Below, one piece after another: positions 1 through 10,883 of a stretch of DNA of 64,000 bases. The stretch lies in contig JAHDYR010000064.1 of NCBI GenBank assembly GCA_019828565.1, positions 558,001 to 622,000 on the forward strand, read 5' to 3'. The stretch is from Carpediemonas membranifera (taxonomy: Eukaryota; Fornicata). Position 1 is the first letter of the stretch. Every line of letters begins with the position of its first letter. A program made the translations under genes and the position numbers. Below the pieces are notes generated by a model. It had not been told where the DNA came from. It was given only the letters and a program-made list of their open reading frames with translations, and searched no databases.

Positions 1-1754
1 GGCGATGTCAGCGAAGCCCATGGCGGCCCCGCGGGCGTACTTATGGGCACCGAGGCTGGTCTCGTACTCGACGAGCTGGACGTACTCGGTCAGGGCGTGC
101 TTGCGGAGGGCGAAGTGGTGGAAGTCGAACTCGTCCTCCCGCATCGCCGCGAACATCCTCGTCACGTCCCGGTAGTCCCTGAGCGCCAGAAGCAGCTCCC
201 CGGCCCTCGTCCGGGACCGTGCGGTCGTGACCTTAAAGTGCTGGTTTTGGAGCTCGACGACGCAGATGTCGGGCTCGTCGCGGATAAACGCCCGCAGCGT
301 CTCATCAGCGGCCCTGAAGTCGCCCAGGCGGGCCCATGCGTGGTATGCAACGGTGTTCATGAAGCGGTCGTTGGGGTCCATGCGGCGGGCTGCCTCCAGC
401 GTCTCGGCGGCCTCGCGGATAGCGCCGTTGTGCTTGAGAGCAGTGCCGAGGAGCTCGTAAAGCACAAGGTGCGGCTCCGCAACGTCTGCGTCAACCAGGC
501 CGTCGTCGTCGTTGTCGCCGACGGACGGGTACTCCTTTGCACGCTCAAACAGCTCCCGGGCCAGCCCCAGGGCCGCCTCGGCGTGGCTGAGGGCGGTGGG
601 CGCGTCTGCGTCGGCCATGGCGTGGTGGTGGAGGTAGACGTGCAGCCAGACCTTGGTCTCGTCTGGGGCATCCGTCTCGAGCTGGTCAACGGCGTACTGC
701 CGCACGAGGGGCCGAACGTGCGGGCGGACGGCGTAGAGGCGGGCTAGCTCCCGGTACAGCGAGGGCGACCGCTTGGCAATGGACTTCTTCACCAAAGCCG
801 TCACGACCGTCATCACAGACCCCTCGGGCCCGTAGAGCGCCGGGATGAAGCGCGTCACGTGGGACCTGGGGTAGCGGGCGATGAGGTCGTCGTAACGGGA
901 GGCGAGGTCCGCAGGGCTCTCGGCCAGCGCCTTGACGACCATCTCGTGGGCCTCGATGTCGTCTGGGTTGAGCTGCATGAACTGCTCAAAGGACACCATG
1001 TCGGGGGCACCGGCATCGCACGACAGCTGCAGACGGAGCCTGGTGGCCTGGTACTGGTCGAGGATGTCGCCGCGGTGCTGGTCGAGTGAGGCCAGGGCCG
1101 CTTCGGGGCCGTGCGCCTTCATGTTGCAGACGACCTCGAACATCCTGAGGTGGGAGAGCTCCACGGGGGTGATCTCAGCCTTCGTCTGCGCCTCGGCCTG
1201 GATGAGCTGGTCGATCGTGTTGGCCGCGTCCCCGAAGGCGCCGGTTAGGTACTGACCGACAGCCACGCCGTACCAGTTCTGCCTGTCGCGAGTGCGGAGG
1301 GTGAGCATGCGGCGGCGGGTGTCGAGAAAGGCGTCGAAGTCGCGGCTCATTGCTTGCATCATAGACAGATCCCGCGCCACCTGCTGGTTCGTCTTCTCAA
1401 TCAATGAAGCAGCCTTGTAGCACGCCACAGCGCGGACGTAGTCCTTGTCATTCCGGGCAATGAGCCCGTTCACGTGAGGAACGATGTGGCACGTTTTGCA
1501 AGCATACTGCTCAGCCTCGCGGGCAAGCTGGCGTCCCTCCTCCTTACGGCCCATTGAATGGAGCAAAAGAGCCTTCATGGCCATCGTCTCGCCATGGTTA
1601 TGATGACTCTCTAGGATTTGGTCACAGACTTTGATTCCCTTCTTGTTATGGTTGAGATCGTGATGTTTCTGTGTAAAATATGTATGATAGAACAAACAAA
1701 GATCTCCTTGAACAGGTTCTTCTCCTTCTGGCTGAAGCCGTCGAGGTGATTCAT
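1..1754 (-). CDS. NAA15: N-alpha-acetyltransferase auxiliary subunit NAA15 (3' end cut by the window)
   Basis: This is the ribosome-anchoring, TPR-rich auxiliary subunit of the NatA complex, which acetylates nascent protein N termini with NAA10 as catalytic partner. Exon 1 is 1698..1754 (19 codons from the ATG) and exon 2 runs from 1668 off the window edge, so the C terminus is missing. The 29-base intron 1669..1697 starts GTTTGT and ends TTTTACACAG. Splicing joins an N terminus reading KEKNLFKEIF to HGETMAMKALLLHSMGRKEE, the classic first TPRs of NAA15. Further on, QNWYGVAVGQYL and MREDEFDFHHFALRK match the family closely. No continuous minus-strand frame covers the start without splicing. 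It is the first gene of a long run of minus-strand genes. The family call is firm; the visible part is about 575 residues. Confidence 0.9.
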
Positions 1755-2120
1755 GCCTCTGGTTTGCAAGCAACATAAACTGCGGCGTCAATCATGCTCC
1801 TCCGGAGAGGGCCAAATGGACTAGAAGGTGCCAGAATTCGCAACTCGTCGTCTAAACTTTCTCAAGCTGTGTTGATTCTATTTCGTGAAGTGTTCACTTC
1901 AATGGGGAAGTTTTGTGGGAGTCAGTCAACCTATCGCGAGCGTGGTGCATTGGTGAGCATGCTGTTCTACGTCAGTGGATGCCAATGCTCTCGAGTGTTG
2001 TTTGATATTGATTATTGTTTTGATCATCCGTCCGAAGAAAGACTTTGAATCGGGTTTGTTTACCATCACTGCCCCAGAACCAGGGCAGTGACTCAATGTC
2101 ACTGAGATTTACCTGGCTTC
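1755..2120. other. Intergenic region upstream of NAA15
   Basis: This AT-richer stretch separates NAA15 from the eS7 stop codon. A plus-strand frame of 84 codons at 1794..2048 shows no recognisable domain, has a composition unlike neighbouring coding sequence, and I do not call it. The NAA15 promoter must lie here. Confidence 0.5.
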
Positions 2121-2696
2121 TTAAAGCTTACGGAACTCGAACTCGACGTCCTTGGAGGTCATGTTCTTGTAGACAGTGGCGAAGCACTCAAGACGGAACT
2201 CGGCGGTGGAGCGGTCGGCGGGGTCGAGGAAGACGTTGATGCGGCGGGAAGAGTCAACGCAGTAGCGGGTCTGCTTGCCGGTGATCTTGACGGGGTAGAC
2301 GAGGTCCTCAAGAAGGGAGTCGTGGACGGCAGTAAGAGTGCGAGAGTGGGGGCGGTTGATACGGCCGGCACGGACGCGCTTGGCCTGCTTGGCGACGATG
2401 CGGCGGTCAGCAACGACGACAACGGTGCGGGCAAGCTTCTTCTCAAGCTCACGGACGAGCTTGGTCTGGATCTTCTGGAAGGCAGTAAGGAAGGGAACGG
2501 GGACATAGACGATAGCAGCCATCTCAGTCTCGTTCACCTTAACCTCAACGGCGCGGGAGAAGAAGAGAGTCTTGAGGGCAGCGCCAAACTCGGCGTGCTG
2601 CTCAAGATCAAACACGGCCTCAGCAACGCTGCGCTCGAACTCGGTGGGCTCGGAGCCATCAACCTTCTTAATCTTCCAGCTGGGGAAAGCGGCCAT
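2121..2696 (-). CDS. RPS7: 40S ribosomal protein eS7
   Basis: This is a structural protein of the small ribosomal subunit, 191 residues, the normal length for the family. It is recognised from VPVPFLTAFQKIQTKLVREL in the middle, followed by HSRTLTAVHDSLLEDLVYP and the C-terminal MTSKDVEFEF. All of these are hallmark eS7 segments. The gene is a single exon with an ATG start. Upstream, the minus strand reads TTTTTGCCATTTTCATC between about 2740 and 2756, a weak variant of the T-tract/CAT motif seen before other translation genes in this window. Confidence 0.97.
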   Translation of the reverse strand: MAAFPSWKIKKVDGSEPTEFERSVAEAVFDLEQHAEFGAALKTLFFSRAVEVKVNETEMAAIVYVPVPFLTAFQKIQTKLVRELEKKLARTVVVVADRRIVAKQAKRVRAGRINRPHSRTLTAVHDSLLEDLVYPVKITGKQTRYCVDSSRRINVFLDPADRSTAEFRLECFATVYKNMTSKDVEFEFRKL

Positions 2697-2926
2697 TGTT
2701 CACACGATCCTTCTCTGAAGCAGAGAGGTTTTGAAGGTTTGGATGAAAATGGCAAAAACCCATGATCGCCTGTATTCAACCCATAAAGTTACAAACTGCT
2801 GTTGGCAAGCTAGTTTGGGCAGTTCGTGGTGTTTTCAGAATTATGAATTTGTCTTGGTGCCCACTCTGCCACCGCCATGGCGGGCCGACCCCAAATCGCG
2901 GATCAGTCAGGCTGAAGAGATTGTGT

Positions 2927-3653
2927 TTACATGTTAGCAATGCCAGCGACCTTAACAGGGCCCTTCTCGAGCTTGCTGACAATGGCGGCGATGGCGGCCT
3001 TGCTGGGGCAGATGAATCTGCCCTCTGCCATGAATCCGTCATGGCCAAGGTCGGAGCCGATCAGAGTATCAAACGCTGCTTTCGCGATGTGGGTCGGGAC
3101 GTGCTGGCCCAGGGCTGCCCGGACACTTTCCACACTGCCCTGGCCTCTCAAACGGATGCTGTCTGCCAGTCGAGCCTGTGTGGCATCTGAGAGGGCGTCT
3201 GCCATGAGGTCGGCGTAGCGGTGCCGGCAGACGAGAGAACACTTGTCCCGAACGGCGCGGTACTCAGCCGAGTGTGAACGCTCGCGGTCCTCCTCTTCCT
3301 TGGCTCGGCGGTTATCTTCCTTCTGCTGCCTGGCAAGCTGCTCACCACGACGTTTCTCCTCCAGCTCGAGAGCCTTGCGCTTCCGCTCCTCTCGTTCGGC
3401 GGCCTCATGGGCCTCAAACTGTCGTCGCTCATCCCTTTCCTCCTCTAGGCGCCTCTTCTTCATAGATGTGTAACCTGCGTGTTCAGCGCCGGTTTCTGTG
3501 TCATTGATTCGAGAATAAGAACGAACTTGTTTCCTCTTCCGCTGCATGCTTCCTGGTCCGAGAAATGAAGACATATCCAACACTACCTCCTATAAACAGC
3601 ACGATAATAGGTGCAACCGCGATCAAGATCTCAACAACTGTCAAGTTTCCCAT
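2927..3653 (-). CDS. DDRGK1/UFBP1-like ER membrane protein
   Basis: Two exons (3527..3653 and 2927..3495) flank a 31-base intron, 3496..3526, starting GTTCGT and ending TGACACAG. They encode 231 residues. Exon 1 supplies a short N terminus and one membrane segment (EILIAVAPIIVLFIGGSVGY). Exon 2 begins with a highly charged coiled coil rich in E, R and K (residues 50 to 120) and ends in a globular region with SVESVRAALGQHVPTHIAKA and EGRFICPS. This order of membrane anchor, charged helix and C-terminal winged-helix/PCI-like domain is that of DDRGK1 (UFBP1), the ER adaptor of the UFM1 ligase complex. The DDRGK motif itself is not conserved; EGRFICPS sits in its place. The longest unspliced frame begins with an N terminus that is mostly intron. 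The assignment rests on architecture plus limited motif similarity. Confidence 0.6.
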
Positions 3654-4070
3654 CGATTACCCGCACTCAATTCATCAGCTGATTGGTGTGCCAGATCCTC
3701 AGACACACTGATGCAGTGACCATGTCAGGCAACTGAGAGCAGAACAACGGGCTCGCAGTCACTTGGTCCTCGTTCTAGCTATCGACCCTCATCGACGCCT
3801 CACTCAGAGCGCCACTGGCAGACGAAACGGTGTGAACAGTGTGGAAACGCGATTAGGTGGATGTAAACACGTTGCATTGCCACCAGTCGGGCAAGCGATG
3901 GCAGTGGTCCGGCTCACTACTGCTGTTTCGTATACCGTCGCTGACGAACTCGTTCCTCGATCTCGGGAGAAACCGACTACATCTTTGAGACTGACTGCTT
4001 GTCGCGAGAGAAATGCACCTTTAAAACAAGAGGATCCGGATTTACTTGGGGGGTCCGGTGTTTTACTGCC
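3654..4070. other. Intergenic region between uS11 and the DDRGK-like gene
   Basis: About 420 bases follow the uS11 stop and hold the promoter of the DDRGK-like gene. Short open frames on the plus strand show no domain or codon signal. I see no RNA gene or repeat here. Confidence 0.5.
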
Positions 4071-4496
4071 TTAAAGACGGCGACCACGGCGGGAGCCCTT
4101 GCGGCGGGTGCTATCGGTAGGGATGGGGGTAACATCCTCGATGCGGCCGATCTTAAGGCCAGTGCGGGCAAGAGCGCGGATAGCGGACTGGGCACCGGGG
4201 CCGGGGGAGCGGGAACCGACACCACCAGTAGCGCGAAGCTTGATGTGGATGGCAGTAACGCCAAGCTGCTGAAGGCGCTCAGCAACCTTCTGGGCGGCGA
4301 GCATAGCGGCATAGGGAGAAGACTCATCGCGGTTAGCCTTCACCATCATGCCACCAGTGACGCGGGAAAGGGTCTCCTTGCCAGACAGATCCGTAACGTG
4401 GACGAAGGTGTCATTGTAGGAAGCATAAAGGTGGCAAACAGCTACCACCTCCTTTCCGGCGGGAACGGTGGGAAGAACGATCTCCTTAGTCGCCAT
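4071..4496 (-). CDS. RPS14: 40S ribosomal protein uS11
   Basis: This protein of the small-subunit platform is 141 residues long, typical for eukaryotic uS11. Diagnostic segments are [20 protein letters not shown] near the N terminus, then [34 protein letters not shown] and the C-terminal [20 protein letters not shown] tail. The reading frame is uninterrupted and starts with ATG. A strong T-tract/CATG/A-tract motif lies 35 to 55 bases upstream of the start codon and is listed separately. Confidence 0.97.
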   Translation of the reverse strand: MATKEIVLPTVPAGKEVVAVCHLYASYNDTFVHVTDLSGKETLSRVTGGMMVKANRDESSPYAAMLAAQKVAERLQQLGVTAIHIKLRATGGVGSRSPGPGAQSAIRALARTGLKIGRIEDVTPIPTDSTRRKGSRRGRRL

Positions 4497-5091
4497 GTAG
4501 GTCTCTTTTCAGCGTTCGCTCGTCGAAGCTTTTTTTTCATGAAAAAAATTGTTCAGTTTTTTGGAAAAAAAGAAAGCGAAATTGGCCATGATAGAAACAG
4601 CGCCATGGTCTTGCCGGCACGTTGCCGAACGTGACCGACTGTAATTAGAGCTTAGGTTCTCGAGCGCAGCAGGGGTGACACCTTTGGCAATGATGCTGAT
4701 CGTGCCATCAGAAAGTTGTCAGGAAGGATCCAAGGTCGTCCCAGCAGAATCATTGCACTTCAATGTCGTTCAGCGCTAACCGAGTTTATGGTGTCGACAA
4801 TGAATGGGACGAATGTCAGGAGTCCCGGGGGGGGGGGTCAGGGACTTAGTCGACTAAATGACTCGACGTGAGAGGCCAGGAAGGGTCAAGGGTGATCTCA
4901 GGCTTACCGCAAGACACCAGCTATAGGACGCCGAGTGTGGTTATGGAGTGGGCGATGATTATGTCGTCTATGCTGGGTCATTCTCGACGCTGGTGTCAAG
5001 GCGAGTCAAGCCGCTACCCCGCCAGCGCCAGTCATCGAATCCTGAGAGAGTTTATCGAAACCACTGTTACCATCATAAACTGGATGTTCCA
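4497..5091. other. Intergenic region with an 11-base G tract
   Basis: About 600 bases lie between the uS11 promoter and the end of the next minus-strand gene. Besides the uS11 motif, it holds a run of eleven G at 4827..4837. I see no gene, RNA or repeat in the remainder. Confidence 0.5.
4530..4549 (-). promoter_or_regulatory. T-tract/CAT/A-tract promoter motif of uS11
   Basis: On the minus strand the motif reads as a run of seven T, CATG, then a run of A (TTTTTTTCATGAAAAAAAA), starting about 53 bases before the uS11 ATG. Near-identical motifs precede eS6, the ADF-H protein and the SERBP1-like gene, always 20 to 90 bases before the ATG. I infer a shared core promoter or initiator. Confidence 0.55.
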
Positions 5092-6693
5092 CTACCTTGC
5101 CGCACGGACGCCTCGTAACGTGCTGCCCGAGATGGGCACGAAGTCCCTGGTCACATCCAGATTCGAGAACTGCTCGTGGAGGCTGATGGTCTTGCCCCTG
5201 AGCTGTGCCATGTTCGTGCGTGGGGCCAACATGGGCGGCCGCCTCGGCACCTTGGCGGTCCGCGTTGCCTGCATCGCCCTTTCGGTGAGCCGGGCACGGA
5301 CATCGCTGAAAATGTCCCGGGAGTTGTTCTGCTGCTCACGCCGCTTGTCTGCATTGAATTCCGCCAACCGGGCAGCCGCCCCCTGCGGGTTTGTCCGTGC
5401 AAGCTCGTATAAGAACGTCGCCGTCGACCCGCTCGAGTTCGTCCCCGTTCGTGAAAGCCGCTGGGCCGACCCCCGAAATGGACCTGCCGTCCGCACAGGC
5501 GTGTACATGCGCGTCGTCTGTGCCCGCCGCAGCAGAGTTCCCGTCGCAGGCCGGGTTCTGTCCCGTAACCCCGCGGTGGTCATTCCATTGCTTGCCCGTG
5601 ACCCCGACCGCACGACGGCTGTACCGACACGATACATTGTGCCGGTCGCTCCCTGGTCACCCCCTACCATGGTATGACAAAGCGACGTCGTTCCTGCCCG
5701 ACTAGATCTCAACGAACGGTCGCTGGGCGATCGTTGGCTGCTCTGGGTCGGGACCGGGGCCCGCTGTGGCGTGGCAGGCCTCTGCTGGGCCTCCCTGCGT
5801 ACGGTGGCGGAGATAGGGCGGACCCGGACGCTTTGCATTGACTCTGGTGTCCGGACTTCCACCGGTTCGAGGTTGTCACAGTCGTTGATGCAGTCGACAA
5901 CCGAGAACGAATGAAAGGGGCCAGTTTGCCCACCCTCGGCGGCCATAAACTGCAGCCTAGTGACGGACAGCAGCGTGACGGGAAGCCGGGCTCCAAGTCC
6001 CCTCAGCTTCTTGCCCGCCAGCATCAGCGACAGGCCCGTGAGGTCGATGCCGTGGACGCTCGAGACGTGCGAGGCAACCAGAGCGATAGTCCGCTTGAGG
6101 TAAGCAGACATAGCAGCGCCGCACGCGACCGGGAGTTGGTATTCATAGCCGCGGGCCGTGTCGGACGTGTTGGTGACGCCGACAGACAGTCTTGGGCCGG
6201 GGACGTATAGCTGCACCGCGAAGGGGAAGCAGAGGCTCTGGAACATGCCTGCATGCTCCCCATGCCGCGTGTTCGGGATGGTGTCAGGATGTGTGCGGGG
6301 GACCTCGAGCTGACCAGTGAATCCGTAGTCTAGCACGGCATGCAGCTCGTTCTCGAAGATGTGGCAGGGCGGAAGTCTGCCCTGGAAGACGGATGCGTGC
6401 TCGACGGACCCGAACTCGTTCATTTCGCGGAGCCTTTGGAACGACGCCTGGATTGCCTCAATAGTTGTGTCCTGCGTCGATACTCGAACGATTCCATTGT
6501 ACTTCGCTGAATATACTGCGTTAGTGGGCAGATAATGCAACGAACGATACCAATCGGCGACCTTTGGCGCCGTGAACACGACTGTTGGTGGAATAGGGAT
6601 CGACAGACGCGAATTGTCGGGCCCCCAAAGCAATGGGAACGAGCGACTCTTGTCGACGACTGCACGTTCCTCTTGTCGCATACTTCGCTCCAT
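5092..6693 (-). CDS. Hypothetical protein with disordered, arginine-rich C-terminal half
   Basis: A single-exon frame of 533 codons. The start is taken at the first true ATG (MERSMRQEER) because codons further upstream in the open frame begin with GTG. The N-terminal half (residues 1 to 290) looks globular, with alternating hydrophobic positions and segments such as LCFPFAVQLYVPGPRLSVGV. From about residue 300 it becomes rich in R, S, T, P and Q, including RSPSDRSLRSSRAGTTS and TRPATGTLLRRAQTTRMY, and is probably disordered, with a short charged helix near the end. I do not recognise the family. The codon use and third-position GC match its neighbours, so it is likely a real gene. Confidence 0.75.
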   Translation of the reverse strand: MERSMRQEERAVVDKSRSFPLLWGPDNSRLSIPIPPTVVFTAPKVADWYRSLHYLPTNAVYSAKYNGIVRVSTQDTTIEAIQASFQRLREMNEFGSVEHASVFQGRLPPCHIFENELHAVLDYGFTGQLEVPRTHPDTIPNTRHGEHAGMFQSLCFPFAVQLYVPGPRLSVGVTNTSDTARGYEYQLPVACGAAMSAYLKRTIALVASHVSSVHGIDLTGLSLMLAGKKLRGLGARLPVTLLSVTRLQFMAAEGGQTGPFHSFSVVDCINDCDNLEPVEVRTPESMQSVRVRPISATVRREAQQRPATPQRAPVPTQSSQRSPSDRSLRSSRAGTTSLCHTMVGGDQGATGTMYRVGTAVVRSGSRASNGMTTAGLRDRTRPATGTLLRRAQTTRMYTPVRTAGPFRGSAQRLSRTGTNSSGSTATFLYELARTNPQGAAARLAEFNADKRREQQNNSRDIFSDVRARLTERAMQATRTAKVPRRPPMLAPRTNMAQLRGKTISLHEQFSNLDVTRDFVPISGSTLRGVRAAR

Positions 6694-6991
6694 TTCCACT
6701 TCTTTGAAATTTTGCCGTTCGGTCGATCGCCGAAATATCCGGCTCACAGTCGTAGTTCACAACACAGAATGCTCACACCCACAAATTGTGTACTCAGCTC
6801 AGCAGACGGAGTCCTGGTACGAAGACACTGCCAGGCAAGCAGAGCTATGTTGCCAATTCAATCTGGCGCTTGGCTGGAGGGACAAAAATAGACGGAAGCC
6901 GAGACCGAGCTTTATCATCCACTCGTACCCGTGCCGACAGCAGCAATCTTGTTTATTTGCAGGGTCTGGTTGGTTTGCGGCGATCAATCGG

Positions 6992-7229
6992 TCACTGGTT
7001 GATGGGGAGCAGGTTTTGCTGCTGTAGCTTCTGACGGAGGATCTGAGAGAACTCGTCGTTCTCATCAAATTCCCAGTCGCTCTCCCATTCCTTGTTCTTC
7101 TGAGCAAGCTCGGCATCAAGGTCATCAAGGCATATGTCTCCTGTGTGATTGTTGGAACAACTGAAACAAACTATTCTCGAATTCTGGGAAGGAATCGTCT
7201 TCAGTGAATACAATCTCGTCGCTGCTCAT
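6992..7229 (-). CDS. SEM1: 26S proteasome lid subunit SEM1/DSS1
   Basis: This small acidic protein belongs to the proteasome lid and, in other eukaryotes, also to the TREX-2 and BRCA2 complexes. Exon 1 is 7172..7229 and exon 2 is 6992..7140, separated by a 31-base intron (7141..7171, GTTTGT to CAATCACACAG). The spliced product is 68 residues, the usual size. An acidic N terminus (TEDDSFPEFEN) leads into EWESDWEFDENDEFSQILRQ, which matches the W-x3-W, acidic stretch and DDF-x3-LR core of DSS1. The unspliced frame gives an N terminus that is intron sequence. RPN9, another lid subunit, lies elsewhere in this window. Confidence 0.88.
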
Positions 7230-7337
7230 TGTATGCGTAGTCCGTAATTGGTCCGCAGTCGTTGTCTGACAAGTTAATGCATCCTTTTACGCAATGATAA
7301 ATGGCTCAAGACACCTCTGACAACAAATCAGCGCTAT

Positions 7338-10300
7338 TTACAGGATCGCACAGGCGCCACTCGACTGCTTCTGCACGACATACCGCACCTCGACTTCCCG
7401 GCCGTTCTCGATGAGATACTCAACCTTGTCGTACTTGACGCCGTCGATCACGACGTCCTTAGCGATCTCCTTGTCGCTATCCACATAGTTCTGGATCGAA
7501 CCGTTCTCCATGACAATGCCAAGCATGCTGGTCCGCCGACTGTGGCCGGTAGGGGCGAGCTTCGTGGGGAACATGCCTGGGCTACCAGACCCGCTGTCGG
7601 CCGACGTGGCGCTCAGCTCGCCGTCCTCGGGTATTGCCAGGGACATGCCTGTCGTGGCGTCCGTCTCGAACAGGGCGGGCGGGGCACCGTCCCGGGGCGG
7701 CGGGATCATCGAGTGGCGGCGGGAGATGAACGCGGGGTTGCCCGGCATGATGGAGTTCCGCCGCTGGTCCTGGGCTGTCGTCATCGGGCGTGCCTCCTTG
7801 GTCTGCTCACCGTAGACGTCGACGATGAGGACGTCCTCCTTGAGGAAGTTGAGGAACTCGGGCGTGACGGGGTCCGCGATGAACGTGTGCTCGTGGTTGA
7901 TGGCTGGGTTCGTCGTGACGACGGGACACTTCTCGGACGTCACGGGGTCCTCGATGAACCAGTGGTACTTCACGTGGACGTTCTTACACAAGTTGTGCGG
8001 CAGCCCCATCACCTTCACCACCTTCACCTTCAGCCGTGCGACCGTGCCCGGCTCGCACCAGTCGTCGTCGTCGATCTCGCCCTCCACACCGTCCTCCGTT
8101 ACGGGGTAGACGCCCAGCTCGAGGATGCCGCGCTCCTTGGACGTGCTGTCGACGATGGGCGTCTTCAACTCGCTGGGGATGCCGTACGACGTGAGCTCGA
8201 GCAGCAGCTGAGCCGACCCGATGAGCTCCGCCCTGTTCTCGTCGTAGAAGGGGTCCTGATCGAGGGGCAGGTCCTTGAGGGCGTCCTCGCCGACCTCTTG
8301 ATAGTTGTTGAACAGCTCCCGCATGACGTAGAGCCGCTCCTCGAAGTCGTCGAACTCCCACAGGGCCCTGCGGTCGATGTCGGGGTCCGTCGCGGCCACC
8401 ATCACCTGCGTCTGGTCGTCCTTGCCGTGGACGTCCTGCCGCAGCTCCACCTCGAACGTCATGCCGCGGTCGAGCTCCTCCGAGATGACATTGGCCTCGT
8501 CGATAAGGGGAAGGGCCCTGCCGAGGAGGTCCTCGAGGATGTTGCGGGCCTCGGCCTTCTTCACGGCGGACTGGCGCTGGGACTCAAGCTCCCGCTCCAT
8601 CTCGGCCATCTTCTGCTTCATCTCCTCCTGCTGCGCCTTGAACGTCGCCTGCCGGAACGCCGCCTGGGCGTCGGTCGTGCCCTTGGCGGTCTTCTTGAGC
8701 AGGTCCTCCTGCTCCTTCAACCTGGCCTCAGCCTCGGCCTGCTGCAGCTTGATCCGCTCCTCGAGCTCCTTGATCTTCTCGTCCATCGCGGCGGCCTCGA
8801 CCGGGTCCACTTGTGTCATGCCCTTGCTCGCCATCTGCTTGTCCCCGAACTCCTTGTGGGCCATCCTGAAGTCGATCGGCGGGGGCTGGTAAACGAGGCC
8901 CTGGGCCGCCGCCTCCTCCTGGAGCTCCTTGAGTCGCTTCGGGTCGATGAATTTGAACGTGTAGTTCTTGCCAATGATGATACGGTCGCCCATCGCCAGG
9001 GTCGCGGGATCGCTCATCCGGTCGCCGTTGCGGTGGACCTCAGCGCCCTGGGCGGGTGTGAGCGTCACCTCCCACACCTCGTCGTCGCCGTCGCCCCCAA
9101 TCTTCTCGCTGTGGAAGGCGCAGTGTCGGTGAACGATGCCGACGCCCTGCAGTGGGATGTCAGGCGGGTCGGCGGCGTCCTTCTTGCCGAAAACGATGGT
9201 GTCCTTGTCGGTGAGGGAGTACACGAGCGTCTCATTCATCATTGGGTCTTCGTGCAGGTTCACCAGGTGCGGCTGCTTGATGTTCACGCTCGCCCCACCC
9301 ATCAGCGCCTTGTTGCGCTCCTGCTCCTTGGCGAGCTCCTCCCTCATCTTCGCCTCCATCTTCTCGCGCCACGAGTCCTCTAGCTTCGCCATGATCGCGG
9401 GGTCCACCGACTCGGCGGTGGCGTCCCCAGCGACGGGGGCGGGGGCGCCGGTCCCGTTACGGGCGGCGAGCTCGGCCCTGAGGCGCTGGATCTCCTCCTT
9501 GAGCTCGCGGATGAGCTTGGCGTTGGGGCTCTCGTTCTTCTTGGCACTGTTCTTGATCTTCTTTGCCCTGTCAGCGTACCTGAGCGTGCTGAGGGTCTCC
9601 TCGTAGTTGATGTCCGCGGGCGACAGCGCGGCGACCATGGCTGTCTTGGAATTTCCGCCGAGACTCTCCTGCAGGAGCCGGGTGAGGCTGGAGTCACGAT
9701 AGGGAACGACCATCTTGGCCTTGGGGTTCTTGGCCTTGTCCGCGAGGGCGCTGATGACGTTGCCTAGGGCGGAGAGCGACTTGTTGATGGCACCTGGATA
9801 AACACATATGGTAATAGTACAAACAGCCCTCCTTGAACGTCGACGAGTCGGCACCAGCGCTCAGGGCACCAGTGGAGGCGGCACGCTCGGACCCGGCAAG
9901 ATCGACGAGGTTGATCTTGGACTCAATGTCGCTAGCCTGCAGCGTACCCTTGTTGAGCTTCGTCTGCTTGAAGTAAATGGTGAAGACGGAGTGGGAGCGG
10001 GAGGATGTCGCGTTCATCGCCGTCGCCGCCACCGTTCTGTTCTTGGCGCCTGTGTCGATGAGACGCTCGATCTCGTCAGCGCTCGACACCTGCAGCCGCG
10101 AGAGGTTTTCGACGTATATTCCCTTTTTGACGTCCTCTCTGATCTTAAGTCCGCCCTGCTTGTTGTTTGCGGGATTGAAGAGATCTCGTACGATCTCGTT
10201 GTAGATCTCGAGGTACGCTACCTCCACAGTGTATGTCATCTCGTTGCCCTCCTCGTCGATGGGCTTGGCCCGCAGTTTGTCGAGTCGGACGAAGAGGTCG

Positions 10301-10693
10301 CGTACGGCAAGAGGGATGATGCCCTTGTCCTCGCCGTACCCCATGATGCTGTACGACTTGCCTGTGTAATGGGTGTGGGGTGTACTAACCAGAGCCTGTC
10401 TGGCCGTAGGCGAAAATGGTGGTGTTGTAGCCATTGAAGGCCTGCGTGAGGATATCCGTGCCGAGGTCATCGAACAGGTCCTGCTGCCCGTGGTTCTTAC
10501 GGCTATTGTCGTGGGACCAGTATGCGAAATCAAACTTGAAGTCCTTTGGTGGGACGTTCGTCTCCTTCGGGTTTGTGATTCGGACCATGCCTGGATTGTT
10601 CTCGGGCATTTCAATGATCACATTTGCCTTCCGATCCTTCTCTCGTTGGTTAAATGGACGTACGCGCACAGCAACTCTAACAGCGTCGCTCAT
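7338..10693 (-). CDS. Kinesin-3 family motor with FHA domain and C-terminal CaaX box
   Basis: A plus-end microtubule motor of the Unc104/KIF1 class, 1098 residues in three exons: 10390..10693, 9825..10361 and 7338..9793. The introns are 28 bases (10362..10389) and 31 bases (9794..9824). The motor domain fills residues 1 to 360, with P-loop GQTGSGKS spanning the first splice junction, NATSSRSHS (switch I) and LVDLAGSE (switch II). The second junction rebuilds EGCAINKSL. A neck coiled coil is followed by an FHA domain (about 465 to 565, including VFGKKDA and IIIGKNYTF), a charged coiled coil and a C2-like KIF1-type domain near 870 to 950. The protein ends CAIL and stops, a canonical CaaX prenylation signal with terminal L. 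Class assignment is strong from the motor-FHA order. Confidence 0.93.
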
Positions 10694-10883
10694 GCTTGAT
10701 GAAAATTCTTGGGCAAAAGTGCTCGACGATAAACGAGGGACGCGGATTCGGCTGCTCGAGAGTGCCCAAGGGTCTCCAAGCTGATGAGTGTCTTGCCTTT
10801 GGTATATTCTACTCATCCACAAAACTGGAAGAGCGACGATACCAAAATAGATCTTCGAGATTCAGGGATTGCATTTACAGACC

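Noticed and set aside
43-747. Plus-strand frame of 234 codons at the start of the window
   Set aside because: It is the antisense of NAA15 exon 2, with D/V/L-rich content typical of antisense frames in GC-rich genes.
7542-9383. Plus-strand frame of 613 codons
   Set aside because: It lies wholly opposite the kinesin-3 gene, whose motor, FHA and coiled-coil motifs are clear on the minus strand.
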